Source: Panulirus ornatus (lineage: Eukaryota > Arthropoda > Malacostraca > Decapoda > Palinuridae). From it: a DNA stretch of 64,000 nt. Within the stretch, counting starts at the first letter, position 1. Every line of letters begins with the position of its first letter. Location of the stretch: assembly GCF_036320965.1 (NCBI RefSeq), contig NC_092226.1, forward strand, positions 19,226,502-19,290,501. The letters are read 5' to 3'. Below the pieces are notes generated by a model. The model was not told the DNA's origin. It did not search any database and worked only from the letters and a program-made list of their open reading frames with translations. Positions 35,651-46,990 of this stretch are shown here, in pieces. The position numbers and the translations under genes were made by a program.

Positions 35651-38249
35651 AACATACGACACATTGTTATCGCGAACACAACCGAGACATTTCAAGTGAT
35701 CGCTACAGATAGAATCAAGTTATAAGTAGCTATAATGAATCCATCTGCATCCCTGCTGCATTTGCTTTTATTCAGTTCATAATTCAACCAAATCCTCCAA
35801 TTTGCGTTGCTCGGACTAATGATACCTTTACTATGACGCCAGCAACGCTGCGCCCACGAGAGAGAATCTAGAACCCTACGTACTTTGCCAACGTGTATTT
35901 CATATTCCTTCTCAAACGCTAAATTAACCTCCGAAACGTTTTAAACTATATTCTTTACAGACTCACAACTACCCTTTAAAAAAGCTTATATATGTGGGGG
36001 AGGGGTTGATTATTGCACCCACACCCACCTTGAACTATATAGTATACAATGTATATAGAGATTCATATAACACTACAATCATTCTAACTCTCGAGGTGCA
36101 TAAAAAAGAGAAAGATGTTTTGTGGACGTGTACTGAAATGTATTGGTTATTTACACAGGTGACAAGTCAAAGAACCATGTCCGTTGCACCACCTTCCTAT
36201 AACACAAAGTGTACAATAACCGTATCAATTTGCTTTATCGAACAGAATTCCCTTGATCATTGCTATCACTTACGTTCAGTATCGCAAGTTTAAAGACTCG
36301 GAAAAAAAAAAAAGGCAAGTCTAATTAGAAATTCACATCTGTAAAACATTAAACGTTGCGAGAATTTTCCCGTGTTTGCGATTTATCCCAGGATTTTAAT
36401 ATAAAGATACGTCATTTTGATAAGGACACACCATGTTCTCACACAACTAGTTCGCAGTTTTGCATAATTATTTTGGCGCGTTCGAGATTACGCTCCACTC
36501 TTTCCCCTGCACTAAATTGTGGGTACGCGCCCGATACCTTAACCTAAATTCTGATCAAACACACAGGAAAATTACAGGAATCAAAAGATTAGCATAAAGC
36601 CTAACCTTTCCATCGCACATACCTGATAAGATGGTTCTAACATTGCATAATAATCAAAGATTCCACAAATACGTAATCTTAAAAATCGTACTATTTAATA
36701 TAGATCAAAAACTGAAGAGGCATATTTCCCCTTTATCCCTAGATTCCTTGTTGACCAAATTATCTTAAATGGATGAAAGACTCAAAAATACTTCCTCTGA
36801 CATTGATCACGATGGAAACAAAATTAGGAACGAAAATTCTTTCCAGTCACAGCCTAGCATGCCCACTTCCTTTGGTTTTGGCGTTTGGTTGTCTGAAGTT
36901 TCAGGGGAACTTCTCCGTCACTGCAGATGTGGTCCAGGACTCATATATCCAGATTAATGATGTTATACGTATGAATGGAAAGTAAGATTATGAAATATGA
37001 CACTTATGCAAACAAGGCATACAAAACTGCAAATTACCTACGTCTGTCCTTACTTGCATCTCCATTTTCTATGCGGAAGACTATATGTCGTTTTCTTTTT
37101 CGCATAAATTGATAAGATACATTAGTGCGAGAAGTGCACGTTGTAAATGTACACGTGTAGGCTCGTCCATAAATAACATTCAAAAAATTATCGCTTTATG
37201 TTGCGGAAGAACGACTCGAGTTATGCCACGAACATACTGCATTAAGATCTTATGCTTTTAAACTGGTCATAACTTTGTCAGGTTTATCGTTTCCCGCGGG
37301 TGCTACTCTCAAAAAAAATTAGGAATACGCTTGGATACCAGAATCAATGGATTTCTACTAAATGTATTTGATTCGAGATTCTTTCATTAACAGTAAGCTT
37401 TGGAGGCTTGTTTGCGTGAAGGGATCAATGTAGTGTTACATTCTCCAGCGTAGTATTACGTCCTATTGCACTTTATTTCTCCCGATAGGATGTGCCATTA
37501 TATTGTCGACATATCAAAGCAAGTATCACACCATCGTGCTTTACTTACGGATATTTGGGGAATCTAATATTGAGGTTTGGTTGGGTGTAGCGCGAGCCAC
37601 AGCGAAGACGTCTACATCAGAACTACTTTAAAAGACAGGAACGACCTTGGTCGTCCCACAGAAACTGGTTCGTCTTTTGAAAACATTTGACATTTTTACC
37701 AACACATTTCCAGAGCTAAAGTCAGTTTAGAATTGTTAGTAAGGAACAGTTTCTTAACGAACTTCAAGAAGTGGAAGGGTACATTTTGTTACCCTTGCCC
37801 TACGGGAATTTGCACCCCAGTGTGTTTATTCCAAGGACAAAAAAAAAAAAAAAAATCGTATCCTTTACCAAAATAGTAAAACCTTTCGGTCAGGATTTGT
37901 CATATTAACTGGTAATTCAAGTTAGGTATTCGTGAGGAGTTCTCATCCACTCTGCCAAAGTTGTGTTGATGGCAGTGGAAAGCGTAAAGTCTGTCATCTT
38001 CCCCAAGAGAAATAAAGTAAATTTCCATACGACTCTGTCAAGTAGCTGTACAATATATCTACATAAATATTAAAATTTGAACAGTTTAGCATCCTAGTTT
38101 TTTTTTTTTTCCTTTTACATATGAATAATATTTCATATTCACTTAAATTCTTCCAATAGTCACTTATCCAACATCATAAATTTAAGAGAATGAAACCACG
38201 TCCACGGTTATTAGTAAACATTTAAATCTCGTGGGAAAAAAAAAAAAAA
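35651..38249. other. AT-rich intron sequence, nothing recognised
   Basis: I see no convincing exon, RNA gene or transposon on either strand. Homopolymer A runs occur at about 36301 and 37841. Confidence 0.5.
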
Positions 38250-38281
38250 GTCCCTAACCTTGAATGGCCAAGGTTAGGGAC
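38250..38281 (-). repeat. Perfect 13-bp hairpin followed by T-run on the minus strand
   Basis: The arms GTCCCTAACCTTG and CAAGGTTAGGGAC are exact complements around a six-base loop. On the minus strand the hairpin is followed at once by a run of about 14 T. That layout resembles a Pol III 3' end with a terminal stem, or simply an inverted repeat beside a poly-A tail. Confidence 0.7.
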
Positions 38282-38597
38282 GACTTAACAGGTCAACCAG
38301 TCTCAAAAGCAGTTGAAATGGTTAAGAAAAAAAAACTTCAGTGATATAGCATATCTAATGTTTATTTTCAAACGTCTAAGAATAGCAATTTTCAGATTCA
38401 AAGAAGGGTAAATTGACGTTCATGCCCTACACCCGTCAACAGCTGAAGGGTTTGTGGACGTGTAACCACCAGCTTAATATAGTTTACCTTTCATTGTTTA
38501 GCGTAAAGCAAATTCCTATATTGAACTAAACTAAATTCTACATAGGAACAAAATTAATTTTTCGTGATCCGAGAGTAATGGTGTATATATATATACA

Positions 38598-38773
38598 CCA
38601 TTTCCCGCGTTGGAGATGTAGCGTTAAAAACAAATGACTGATCCGAAGAGGAGAATATCCTCATTTGGAAACGTAAAAACTGGAAGAGGATTTCCAGTCC
38701 CCCGCTCCCGCCCCGTTTAGTCGCCTTTCACGAAACGGAATACGTAGGAAATATTCTCCCCCCCATATCCCCG

Positions 38774-38774
<1 letters not shown>
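38598..38774 (-). mobile_element. R1 repeat, copy 2
   Basis: Plus-strand reading starts ACCATTTCCCGCGTTGGAG, includes GGATTTCCAGTCCCCCGC and TTTAGTCGCCTTTCACGA, and ends near GGAATACGTAGGAAATATTC. It is R1 in reverse orientation. It is flanked by TA dinucleotides on both sides (38584-38597 and 38775-38839). More diverged than copies 3 and 4. Confidence 0.8.

Positions 38775-38839
<65 letters not shown>
38775..38839. repeat. (TA)n microsatellite
   Basis: A TA run of about 64 nt abutting R1 copy 2. Confidence 0.95.
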
Positions 38840-38841
<2 letters not shown>

Positions 38842-40819
38842 TTGGTTTAAAGCCTATCCAAGGATCATTAAGGCCCGGAAGGTCAAACTACATCGAAGAA
38901 CCGGAAAATCCGTAAATTCAGGTGTTAAGGATATGCCTTGCCACAGCTTGAGCTGACAGCCACACAATGATGGACGATCACGTGACCTTGAGCTGGTGTG
39001 TGTCAGCCTCACCACGGGTTCTCACAGCCTCCCTACAGGTTCCGCCCTTATGTTATGAGTTTTATAATCCCAAGATGTACTGGTAGTCGTGATATAAGAA
39101 GATTATTAATGGACTCTTCTCATTTCCCGATCATACGTTGGAAATGTCCAGTTATGTATGGATTTCGTCGCTGGATGTTATCCAGCGTTGCGTGGCGAGG
39201 TCCTCAAGAACGTTCTGGAAGCAAGTGGAAATCTGGTCTGTGCTTGTGGTGCTCAAGGACCCGGGACGAAGGAGCCCGAGGGTTGCCAACTAACAATATT
39301 ACAACGCCGGTCCGAGCGATCACAGTCGGATATACATGGCCATGAAAATGACCTTTGTTGACCGTGGTGACCGCTCCCAACTAAGAGGCCTAATGACCTC
39401 ACTCTAGAGGTGCAATTTGCGTGTCGAGGTCACCCCCAAGCAGAACACAGGTCAGCTACTTCCGCACATTATCGCGCATGTATGCCTTCATTATCCCCTC
39501 CTGCGAATACCGATGGATACCCGAGTTTCCCCAGTTTTCTTAACGTCTTTACATCTACGGCATCGAACCCACGTCTACCTTAGCGTAAAGCACGGGTGAG
39601 AAGGTGGTTGCATGCACGGAGAGGGGTCCTCCCCCGCTAGCCTCCCAGCGATGACGACTCCCACTCCTTCAACCACTCACTGGGCCTCCTCCCTCCTACC
39701 ACTTTCGGCGTCTGCCGCGTCGAGTGTCAGAGGGACTAATTTACTGGTTGATAACGTTAATGTATCTTTCCCTCCACGCCAGTGCAAATAACCTCAGCGC
39801 CGCTTTAATTTACCATCAAGTGAAGCTCAGATTCGGCTAAGACTCGATAGGATAATGGTCATTTTCTGTTGGAACTCGAAAATATACGTGTCCTTAAATC
39901 AATACATGTTAGGTTAACACGGTGTAAGAGGCCCTCAACGATACATTGGTAATGGATCATTGGTCGAAAAAACTACAGCGTGTAATTCAAACTGTTTATC
40001 AGCTAAGCTTGCTACAAACAGATCAAACTTGAATTTTGTAATAATAAAGTTCCATATGCATCAGCCAAGATGACATGGATGTTATACGACGAATCTTTTA
40101 TTGGGCAAGTGGGGCAAATCGAATGAAAATGAATCCCAGCAGGGTATTACCTAGCCACCTCACTAGCCAGCACCAGACAGACCAGTGACAGTCTTCAAGT
40201 CTCCAGGATTTGAGGGATTTTGTCATGTTGTCCCTTTGTGGTAGACACAACATGGGAGGATCATGTACACAGAAAATATATAGCGAGTAGGGCTGTGTCC
40301 TTCACTGGGTGACGGAGTCATAGGCTAAAGAGACGTTTCGAGATTGTGGAGACTGCAGACTTAAAGACGGTCAACGCTAGGTGACCTGAGCCGCCCCTTT
40401 GTGTCAGCTGAGCAAATACGAATCTCTGGAGGATTCGGACATTCCTCAAGTTACCAAACCGATCAACGAAACTTCCGGGCAATGTGTATAGACAGAAGCT
40501 TGTGAACGAAATGACAACTTATGAAATCATAACTGACCAGAACTTACACGCGAAATTGACATTCGCCAACAAACCTGGGATAGCAGTAGATTACACCACA
40601 TTGCAGTTACATGTACTGAAAACTACAGTGCAGGAACCACTTGGAGCTCTGAACGGGAGATTGCGTTAAAAGTTCGAGATATGCATAGTTTAGGTGTCCT
40701 TCTACAATGAGGAAGTCAACATGTGAACTGATTAAGAGGAAAATGGTCTTTGTCGGGAATATCAAAGGCCTTCAAGGCGTAGAGATGAATACAGATTCAT
40801 AGGAGATAAGGGAGAAAGA
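38840..40819. other. Intron sequence, nothing recognised
   Basis: Open frames at 38998-39361 and 40484-40669 have no family resemblance I can name and no supporting splice signals. Confidence 0.45.
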
Positions 40820-41027
40820 ATACTTTCCACGCATTCCCAGTGTGTCGTAGGCGGCGACTAAAAGGGGAGGGAGCGGGGGGGGCTAAAAATCCTTCCATCC
40901 AGTTCTTAATTTTCCAAAAGTAACAGAGAAGGGGGCCTAATGAGGATACTCCCTCCAAGTCTCAGTCCTCTGTTCTTAACGCTACCTCGCTAACGCGGGA
41001 AATGCGAATATGTATGAAAAAATAAAC
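40820..41027 (+). mobile_element. R1 repeat, copy 3
   Basis: Starts near CTTTCCACGCATTCCCAGTG, includes GGCGACTAAAAGGGGAGGGA and TTAATTTTCCAAAAG, and ends CTACCTCGCTAACGCGGGAA with an A-rich tail. It stands alone, without an attached ORF. Confidence 0.85.
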
Positions 41028-43574
41028 TCACGTCTCCAGGGGGGAGAAAAATATCCGGAAGACATCAACAGACAATAGCATACAAGCAGTTGAGACAGGA
41101 AGGCTATACAGGATGCGAATTATACAAAAACACTCCACAGTAGGGAGTACCCCGCAGGGTAAGAGAACGAAGAATACCTTCGCTTCAGTCACCCCTGGTC
41201 ATGCACCACCCGAAACATTGGGCCGACCACTGGTAACTACTACTGCGTAAGCGACAGTTGTTACCTCATGTGCAGTTAAAGGGCACCGCCACCAGTTCAG
41301 GTGCTGCCATGGTAAAAAGAAAATGAATTCAACCACTAATTACATTCCTCGGTGCTGTAGAAATTGACAGTGGGGGAGCAACGATTTGGACACCGCTCCT
41401 GAAGGAGAGAGACAGCGACCAACGATGTCCACAATGCCTCACTGAAGGAGACCCATATTAAGGTTTATTGTGTCCCCAGGTCACAAGCGAGGCAGCTGCT
41501 GGCGTGGCGGGCACAGACGGTCTGTATTGCTGCTCAAGCGACACTTCCTCAACACGTATTCTTAACAGAAATTAAGAAGTAAAGCATTTAATGTTCGTCC
41601 ATATCGTGCTCAGGAATGGTCCAGAGTGTTGATGGATAAGATCCTTGTGGTCCTGTGCGAGGAGAGAGTTCTACACTTGTGGACCTCGTATCTTGAACTT
41701 CCCTATCTTACAACTTCTAAAAAGTCCTTAATCCGTTTTATATTCGTGTTTAATAACCTACTCCATCGATCGCACACACACACACACACACACAAAACCT
41801 ATCAAGGGAATTGTGAATCCGTGTGTCCACATGACCTGGACTCTGGCGGTCAGCATGTCGCGGGGTTCGAGTGCGTCTGACCCTGGTTGAGTAAGGTCAC
41901 GATGTCCATTCTGGGCCACTTAAAAAAAAAAGATCGAACCTGGGGTAGGTCAGTTTTCTTACACCGTTCTCAACATAGACTGACATGCTTGTCAGACGCA
42001 AAAAGTACATTACTCATGGAAATGTAACCACGTTATTTGTTACTTAAGCTGAAAATCTTTGGTAAATAAAAACTAGGGAGGGTGGCCAACGTGCCCCACG
42101 GGGGTGGCCAACTTGCCCCACGGGGGAGACTATCCACGTTCACTAATGATCAATACAGCATCAGACACGCCAACATACTGTGTTGACCCTTTGAGCACGA
42201 CGGTACGACCCGAGAAGACGAAGGTGAGACCTGGGAAGACGACAGTGCGACCACAGTGTAGTATTATCCTGGCTTTTGACCTGTCCCATGTGCGTGTGTA
42301 CATAGGGTTGTGTGCACACGTGTGTATATTTTCTCGCCTTTTAAGAGCGTGTTATTAATTCTGTATAACACTTTGCAGTGCATGGTACGCATGATTAAGT
42401 ATGCATGCCTATACGAGCATACTTCAGCTTGTATACTGCATGCCCGAGTGTATGGAACAGTGTGTAGAGTGTTCATGTCAGCCTATCTGTTCATTCTATA
42501 TTTTTTTGTTCCGTTCCTGCGTCTCAACGCTCTTTTAAACCCCTTTGGGATGACTTTAAACTGTCAAATGTCATACTCGATCAATGTCAAACAGCAAACG
42601 ATAGAAAACGATCGTCGATGTTATCCTCGTATGCATCATATGATAAATATTACCCCAGGTCCACTACACCAAAAAGTTACCCCAGTGACAGGCAAAGTGA
42701 TCGTAAGAACGGGAATGACAGGGTAGTCAGTGGTGGCAGAGTGCAGACATACGCGTTAAACACTTGACAACACAATTACGACAGAAAACACAAACTGCAA
42801 TGGTGTTTACTTTGAAGGTTCCAGCAGTCACTGACAGATCCTCATTGTAAATGAAAAACAACATAAGAGGAGGGAGGGGAGTTTGGTTAAAGAGAGGGAG
42901 GAAAACATTTTGATGCGAAAGTCAAGTCGTAACTGCATTGGAAAGCAGAAGTAGCGAGTATCTGCAAATCAAAATGTTTGGGAAGAAAGAAATAGGAGTA
43001 CATCTTCAGCATCACCTCCGCCATGACAAGTTCATCCTCAGCAGCTTGGAACATACCCACACACACTGCTGGTTAACCACACCCACACATGCTCAGCCTG
43101 TAAAGTTAGCCACACCCTTGCACTCTTCCCTAATACCTTTTACATCAATTTCTTCTGACGATGTATACATCCCCGAGACAATGTGTAGGTCTTGCGTGAT
43201 GTACAACCTTACAGAGACGCGAGGCAGGAGGGACGAGAGGAGGACAAGTAGCCATGTGTGCACAGATGCTATAAGACGACAAGCGTCAAAGAGAGGGAAG
43301 GGTTCTTTAGAAACAAGGCAGCGAAACGACTCAACGAGGCATCACTGTCACAGACCCGCGCCTCACTAACACCCGGTGATGTCAAGTCCCATAAGCAGAT
43401 ATCAAGAAATCCAGCAACGTACCAGGAACACCAGCCAGGTTAAGGTAGATTACACTCATCTAAGGCACACTCAAGCTTAGCTCAGTCCAGGGTAAATTTA
43501 TTGCCATTCTGTCCATAGCGTTCGCGGACCTCGGGTGTTGCAAGTGTCATGTTTATAGAGGAAGCAGGACCCAC
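41028..43574. other. Intron sequence with simple repeats
   Basis: A (CA)n run lies at about 41773-41796 and a short tandem repeat based on GACGACGGT/CGACC around 42195-42255. No supported exon or transposon is seen. Confidence 0.45.
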
Positions 43575-43710
43575 CTGAGCCGCCGTCTGAGTTGAAGGCG
43601 GTCTGGTGGTGCAGCTTCTTGGACAGGTTGAGGACCTCCTGCTGCTCCCTCAACACCAGCAACCGGTTCAGGAAACTCTCCTGGCCCCCCACCTTCACTC
43701 TCGCCGACAT
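43575..43710 (-). CDS. bZIP factor, exon 1 (start codon)
   Basis: The ATG at 43710 has A at -3 and is the only ATG in a frame that is open for another 200 nt upstream. It encodes MSARVKVGGQESFLNRLLVL followed by REQQEVLNLSKKLHHQ and TAFNSDGGS, then one base before the donor CAG|GTGGGT. The leucine-rich, amphipathic LNRLLVLREQQEVLNLSKKL segment looks helical. The single carried base fits exon 2's two-base opening, giving alanine or glycine at the junction depending on the acceptor used. Exon 2 is 25.6 kb away, so the link rests on frame, splice signals and the absence of a better partner. Confidence 0.72.
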
Positions 43711-44600
43711 AGTATCTCGCTCTCCCTCTGGTCGAAGTTGCAGTGGAAAGAAAATAGCCTCACTCGCGCTGCTGGACGTGGCAGCTCCACCTCCACACTC
43801 GTGACACGTCTCCGACGACTGGAAGTGTTGGTGTTGGTCCAGCCACCCAGGTCGACCCTCCTCCCTCCACCACAACCCCCCCACTACCAACCCCCTTCCC
43901 CCCACACCCGTCAACCACCGTCACTACCTGGACAAGAGGTCATTTGCCGGACCAGCAAACGTTGGTAATTCGTTGCAAAACCTAATCTTCACCTGTATAG
44001 CACTTGAGGAACAGTGGGCAGAGAGCGTGTGTCGTGTGCGTCCCTCGCTCATGTTTGCTACATTCTCTTAAATGACGTGTAGATTATATTGCAATCTGGC
44101 CGAAGACATGTGCATCTATAACGAAATGAATTGGGAAAAAAAGAGCGGTGTCGGGGTTCAGGAAATAGGTCACGTGACGGTACATAACCTTAATACCAAT
44201 CAAAGAGGTCATGTGACCTCTCCGACCAATCCCCGGGACTCTTGGCGGTCAAATAATGAGGAAAGGTTGACCTCATCTCACCTCAGGTCACGCCCCCGAC
44301 CGCCAATTGTTACCTTAATCGTCCAGGTTGGAAGATCCCGTCCAGGACTCTCTATATTTACCGCGTCCGGCCAGTTTTATTGATCGTCTACAGCAGCAGC
44401 AGCAGTTTGTGGTAGTTACGAGAGGCGTCGTAACGACCCACCTGGGGTTACTGACGCACCACACTTTTAAGCCAACGGACACGCAGGCCGGAACGCACGC
44501 CACACATCGCTTAAAGCAAATTATTATGCAAACACACGTGCATACACAAGACAAACAGTAAACTAGAGTGTGATTACAATAGCTCGATACACAATTCATG
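43711..44600 (-). promoter_or_regulatory. Candidate 5' UTR/promoter of the bZIP gene
   Basis: GC-richer sequence directly upstream of the start codon. AGGTCA half-sites (either strand) occur at 43937, 44167, 44206, 44214, 44268 and 44285. Those at 44167-44178 and 44206-44219 form AGGTCA-nn-TGAC(CT) palindromes. E-boxes CACGTG are at 44171-44176 and 44535-44540. A minus-strand TAAATATAGA at 44360-44351 is a possible TATA element, in which case part of the cluster would lie in the 5' UTR. A short CAG run is at 44392-44407. The transcription start is unknown. Confidence 0.45.
44167..44219. promoter_or_regulatory. Paired AGGTCA palindromes overlapping E-boxes
   Basis: AAATAGGTCACGTGAC (44163-44178) combines a ROR/HR3-like half-site with a perfect CACGTG. 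The second site, AGGTCATGTGACCT (44206-44219), is a full inverted repeat with a two-base spacer centred on CATGTG. The AGGTCA family is bound by nuclear receptors such as HR3, E75 and EcR/USP; CACGTG is bound by bHLH factors including CLK/CYC. Occupancy is not shown by sequence alone. Confidence 0.45.
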
Positions 44601-45880
44601 TGGGTAAACGTGGGAATTGGCGAGGAGGGATGGTGGTCACTCCGGCCGGAGGCTTCAAACGCCAAATATTACAACTGTGTATTTACGAAAACTGATCCAG
44701 TGTCGGAGTTCATGTTGTTTATCCTCACATTTGCTACAGTTTGTTGAGAACGTCTTTTCTTTTTTATGAATCTTTAACTAATGTGCTCAGCGTTAATTGG
44801 CTCACGTACGTGCATGAACGTATTTGTGTGGATGTGTGTGTGTGTGTGTGTGTGTGCTTCCATGTGCACGCTTGAGGGTACGTAGGATGTGAATGTGTTT
44901 ATTATTTTGATGTATTATAATCAACGCATTAATGCCTGTAATTATACGCTGCATCATGCCATATGCATAGTAAGCCCCAGGTATACATGTGTATCTATAC
45001 GTGTACGTACGGAAGTTCTCGTACAGGAATAAGAGCTGTCGACAACGCTGTGCGAGGCAACGCTAATTAAGTTCTCATAAAATTTCTGCGCGATCATGGA
45101 ACACCAGAGTCTTACTGATTGATTATTCACATTCAATAATAAACTTCGTCTTGAATAAGCTTTTAAACAACTGAGCATGAGATGAGGCTGGGGATCGCTG
45201 AGTGTGACACGGGTGTGTGGTGTGGTGTGTGGTAGGTGTCGTCTGTCTGCCTCACTGCGACTCGGAGGTTGAGCGAGGCTGCTGGCGAGCCGAGCCGGGC
45301 GGTCATCACGGATCTCAACCATAGGCGTGGAAAGGTGGGAGGGGGAAGCAAAATGCCTACACCCTTCCCCCAATTACCCAGGGGAAATCATCAGAAAAAA
45401 TATGATAATATTCTCAATATAATAAATGAAGAAACAGGGGAAGAGAGATGTGGTATATTTTTCCTTCTGTTACATCCAGCGCAAATTTGCAGTGGAAACT
45501 CTTCACATACATTCACGTTGTTAAGTCACTTGTCACCAGTAATGATCGTCACCAGATGTTTGCCTCCTGCCGACCATCAGAACACCCTCCCCCCCTCCCC
45601 CCCCTCACCTACACACACACACACACACACACACACAACTTGCCTCAGAGCAGAGCTGGACATTCATTTACCGCACTAATTATCTTTTTTTTTTTGTTCG
45701 AATGTTTAAGGTACTTATGGAGTATACAAGCAGAGATTCTTCCCATCTCACAACTAATACGCAGCAACAAGTAATTCATAACATTCTTTTTATTTTGAAT
45801 TGAATTCTACAGTTGAGATCGCTACGCGATATCCCTACTTGATAGCGAAATTTTGGAGCATGTTCTCGTAAGTAGGTGCT
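44601..45880. other. Flanking sequence with simple repeats
   Basis: A (TG)n run lies at about 44836-44856 and a (CA)n run at about 45611-45638. A GC-rich patch at about 45220-45320 could hold a 5' non-coding exon of the bZIP gene, but I find no clear donor. No gene is supported. Confidence 0.4.
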
Positions 45881-45881
45881 T

Positions 45882-45973
<92 letters not shown>
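45882..45973. repeat. (CA)n(TA)n compound microsatellite
   Basis: About 22 nt of CA run into about 70 nt of TA. Confidence 0.95.
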
Positions 45974-45975
<2 letters not shown>

Positions 45976-46154
45976 CTATGAGTCCACGGGGAAAATGAAA
46001 CACGAGAAGTTCCCAAGTGCACTTTCGTGTAATAATCACATCATCAGGGGAGACACAAGAGAGAAATATAACAGTCAGTTGATATACATCAAAGAGACGA
46101 AGCTAGGACGCCATTTGGTAAACATGTGATTGTCCAAAACATGTTTTGGACATA

Positions 46155-46990
46155 TATATATGGGGTTTTAGGCAGGTAAATGCATGAGTTTTGGAGAGAG
46201 GGGCAAGTATGCAGTCTGTTGTCGATGAGAGGGCTTGGGAAGTGAGTCAGTTGTTGCTCGCTGATGATATATCACTGGTGGCTGAATCGGATGAGAAACT
46301 GCAGAAGCTGGTGACTGGGTTTGGTAAAGTGTGTGAAAGAAAAAAGCTGAGAGTAAATGTGAATAAGAGCAAGGTTATTATGTTCAGTGGGGTGGAGGGA
46401 CAAGTCAACTGGTAGGTAAGTTTGAATGGAGAAAAACTGGAGGAAGTGTTTTAGACATTTGGGAGTGGATTTAGCAGCGGATGGAACCATGGAAGCGGAA
46501 GTGAGTCACAAGATGGGGGAGGGGGGCGTTGAAGAATGTGTGGAAGGGGAGAACGTTATCTCGGAGAGCAAAATTGGGTATGTTTGAAGGAATAGTGGTT
46601 AGATAGGGTTGTGCGGAGGGGGTTGGATGTGTTGGAAATGAGATGTTTAAGGACAATATGTGGTGCGAGGTGGTTTGATCGAGTAGATTATGAAAGGGTA
46701 AGGGAGATGTGTGGCAATAAAAAGAGTGTGGTTGAGAGAGCAGAAGAGGGTGTATTGGTGTGGTTTGGTGACATGGAGAGAATGAGTGAGGAAATATTGA
46801 CAAGATATATGTGTCAGAGGTGGAGGGAACGAGAAGTGGGAGACCAAATTGAAGGTGGAAGGATGGGGAAACCAGAGATGGAAGGGTGGAGTGAAATAGG
46901 TTTTTAGGGTAACAAAGATTGAGAACACTCAGGATGGTAACAGAAGTACATGGAATAGAATTTATTAGATCAGTATGGTATGCAGGGAGC
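46155..46990 (+). mobile_element. Degenerate RTE-like copy, C-terminal third
   Basis: A plus-strand frame carries MERGASMQSVVDERAWEVSQ, then LLLADDISLVAES in place of LLFADDTALVADS, then RKKLRVNVNKSKVIMFS. Further frames give RRGLDVLEMRCLRTICG and the REM-CGNKKSVVERAEEG segment. The end (about 46900-46990) is decayed. Truncated at its 5' side within the region after the LRQG box. Confidence 0.85.

Larger units (their letters stand above)
18009..43574 (-). other. bZIP intron 1 (~25.6 kb), mostly transposon remnants
   Basis: The donor CAG|GTGGGT at 43575/43574 and the acceptor at 18009 bound a giant intron. It contains hAT-, CR1-, jockey- and RTE-like remnants in both orientations, three R1 repeats, microsatellites, two minisatellites and one GC-rich block at about 32.05-32.74 kb with a possible alternative exon. 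Large intron 1 with internal promoters is common in PAR bZIP genes of other animals; here that is an inference. Confidence 0.75.
11242..43710 (-). other. Gene model: PAR/CES-2/HLF-type bZIP transcription factor (5 coding exons)
   Basis: Coding exons on the minus strand are 43710-43575, 18008-17569, 15897-15687, 14033-13852 and 11367-11242. Every junction has GT/AG borders and the phases fit: exon 1 ends with one base, exon 2 opens with two; exon 2 to 3 is phase 0; exon 3 ends with one base, exon 4 opens with two; exon 4 to 5 is phase 0. The sum is 1095 nt, 364 residues plus stop. The C-terminal bZIP places it among PAR/HLF/CES-2-like factors, nuclear dimeric DNA-binding proteins that recognise TTAYGTAA-like sites. 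The form of the region between basic domain and zipper seems closer to the arthropod CES-2-like ('cell death specification 2') branch than to Pdp1 proper; that is family knowledge and not a computed tree. Transcript starts are not determined, and extra 5' non-coding or alternative exons are likely. Confidence 0.85.

Noticed and set aside
41850..41885. GGGGTTCGAGTGCG on the plus strand, a possible tRNA or tRNA-SINE
   Set aside because: No A box, no acceptor-stem pairing and no repeat partner in the window.
43258..43443. Plus-strand frame beginning MHRCYKTTSVKEREGFFRNK
   Set aside because: No family resemblance, no splice signals, lies within the bZIP intron.
43711..43914. Upstream extension of the bZIP first exon frame
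   Set aside because: The frame is open but contains no ATG; ATG 43710 with A at -3 is the first usable start.
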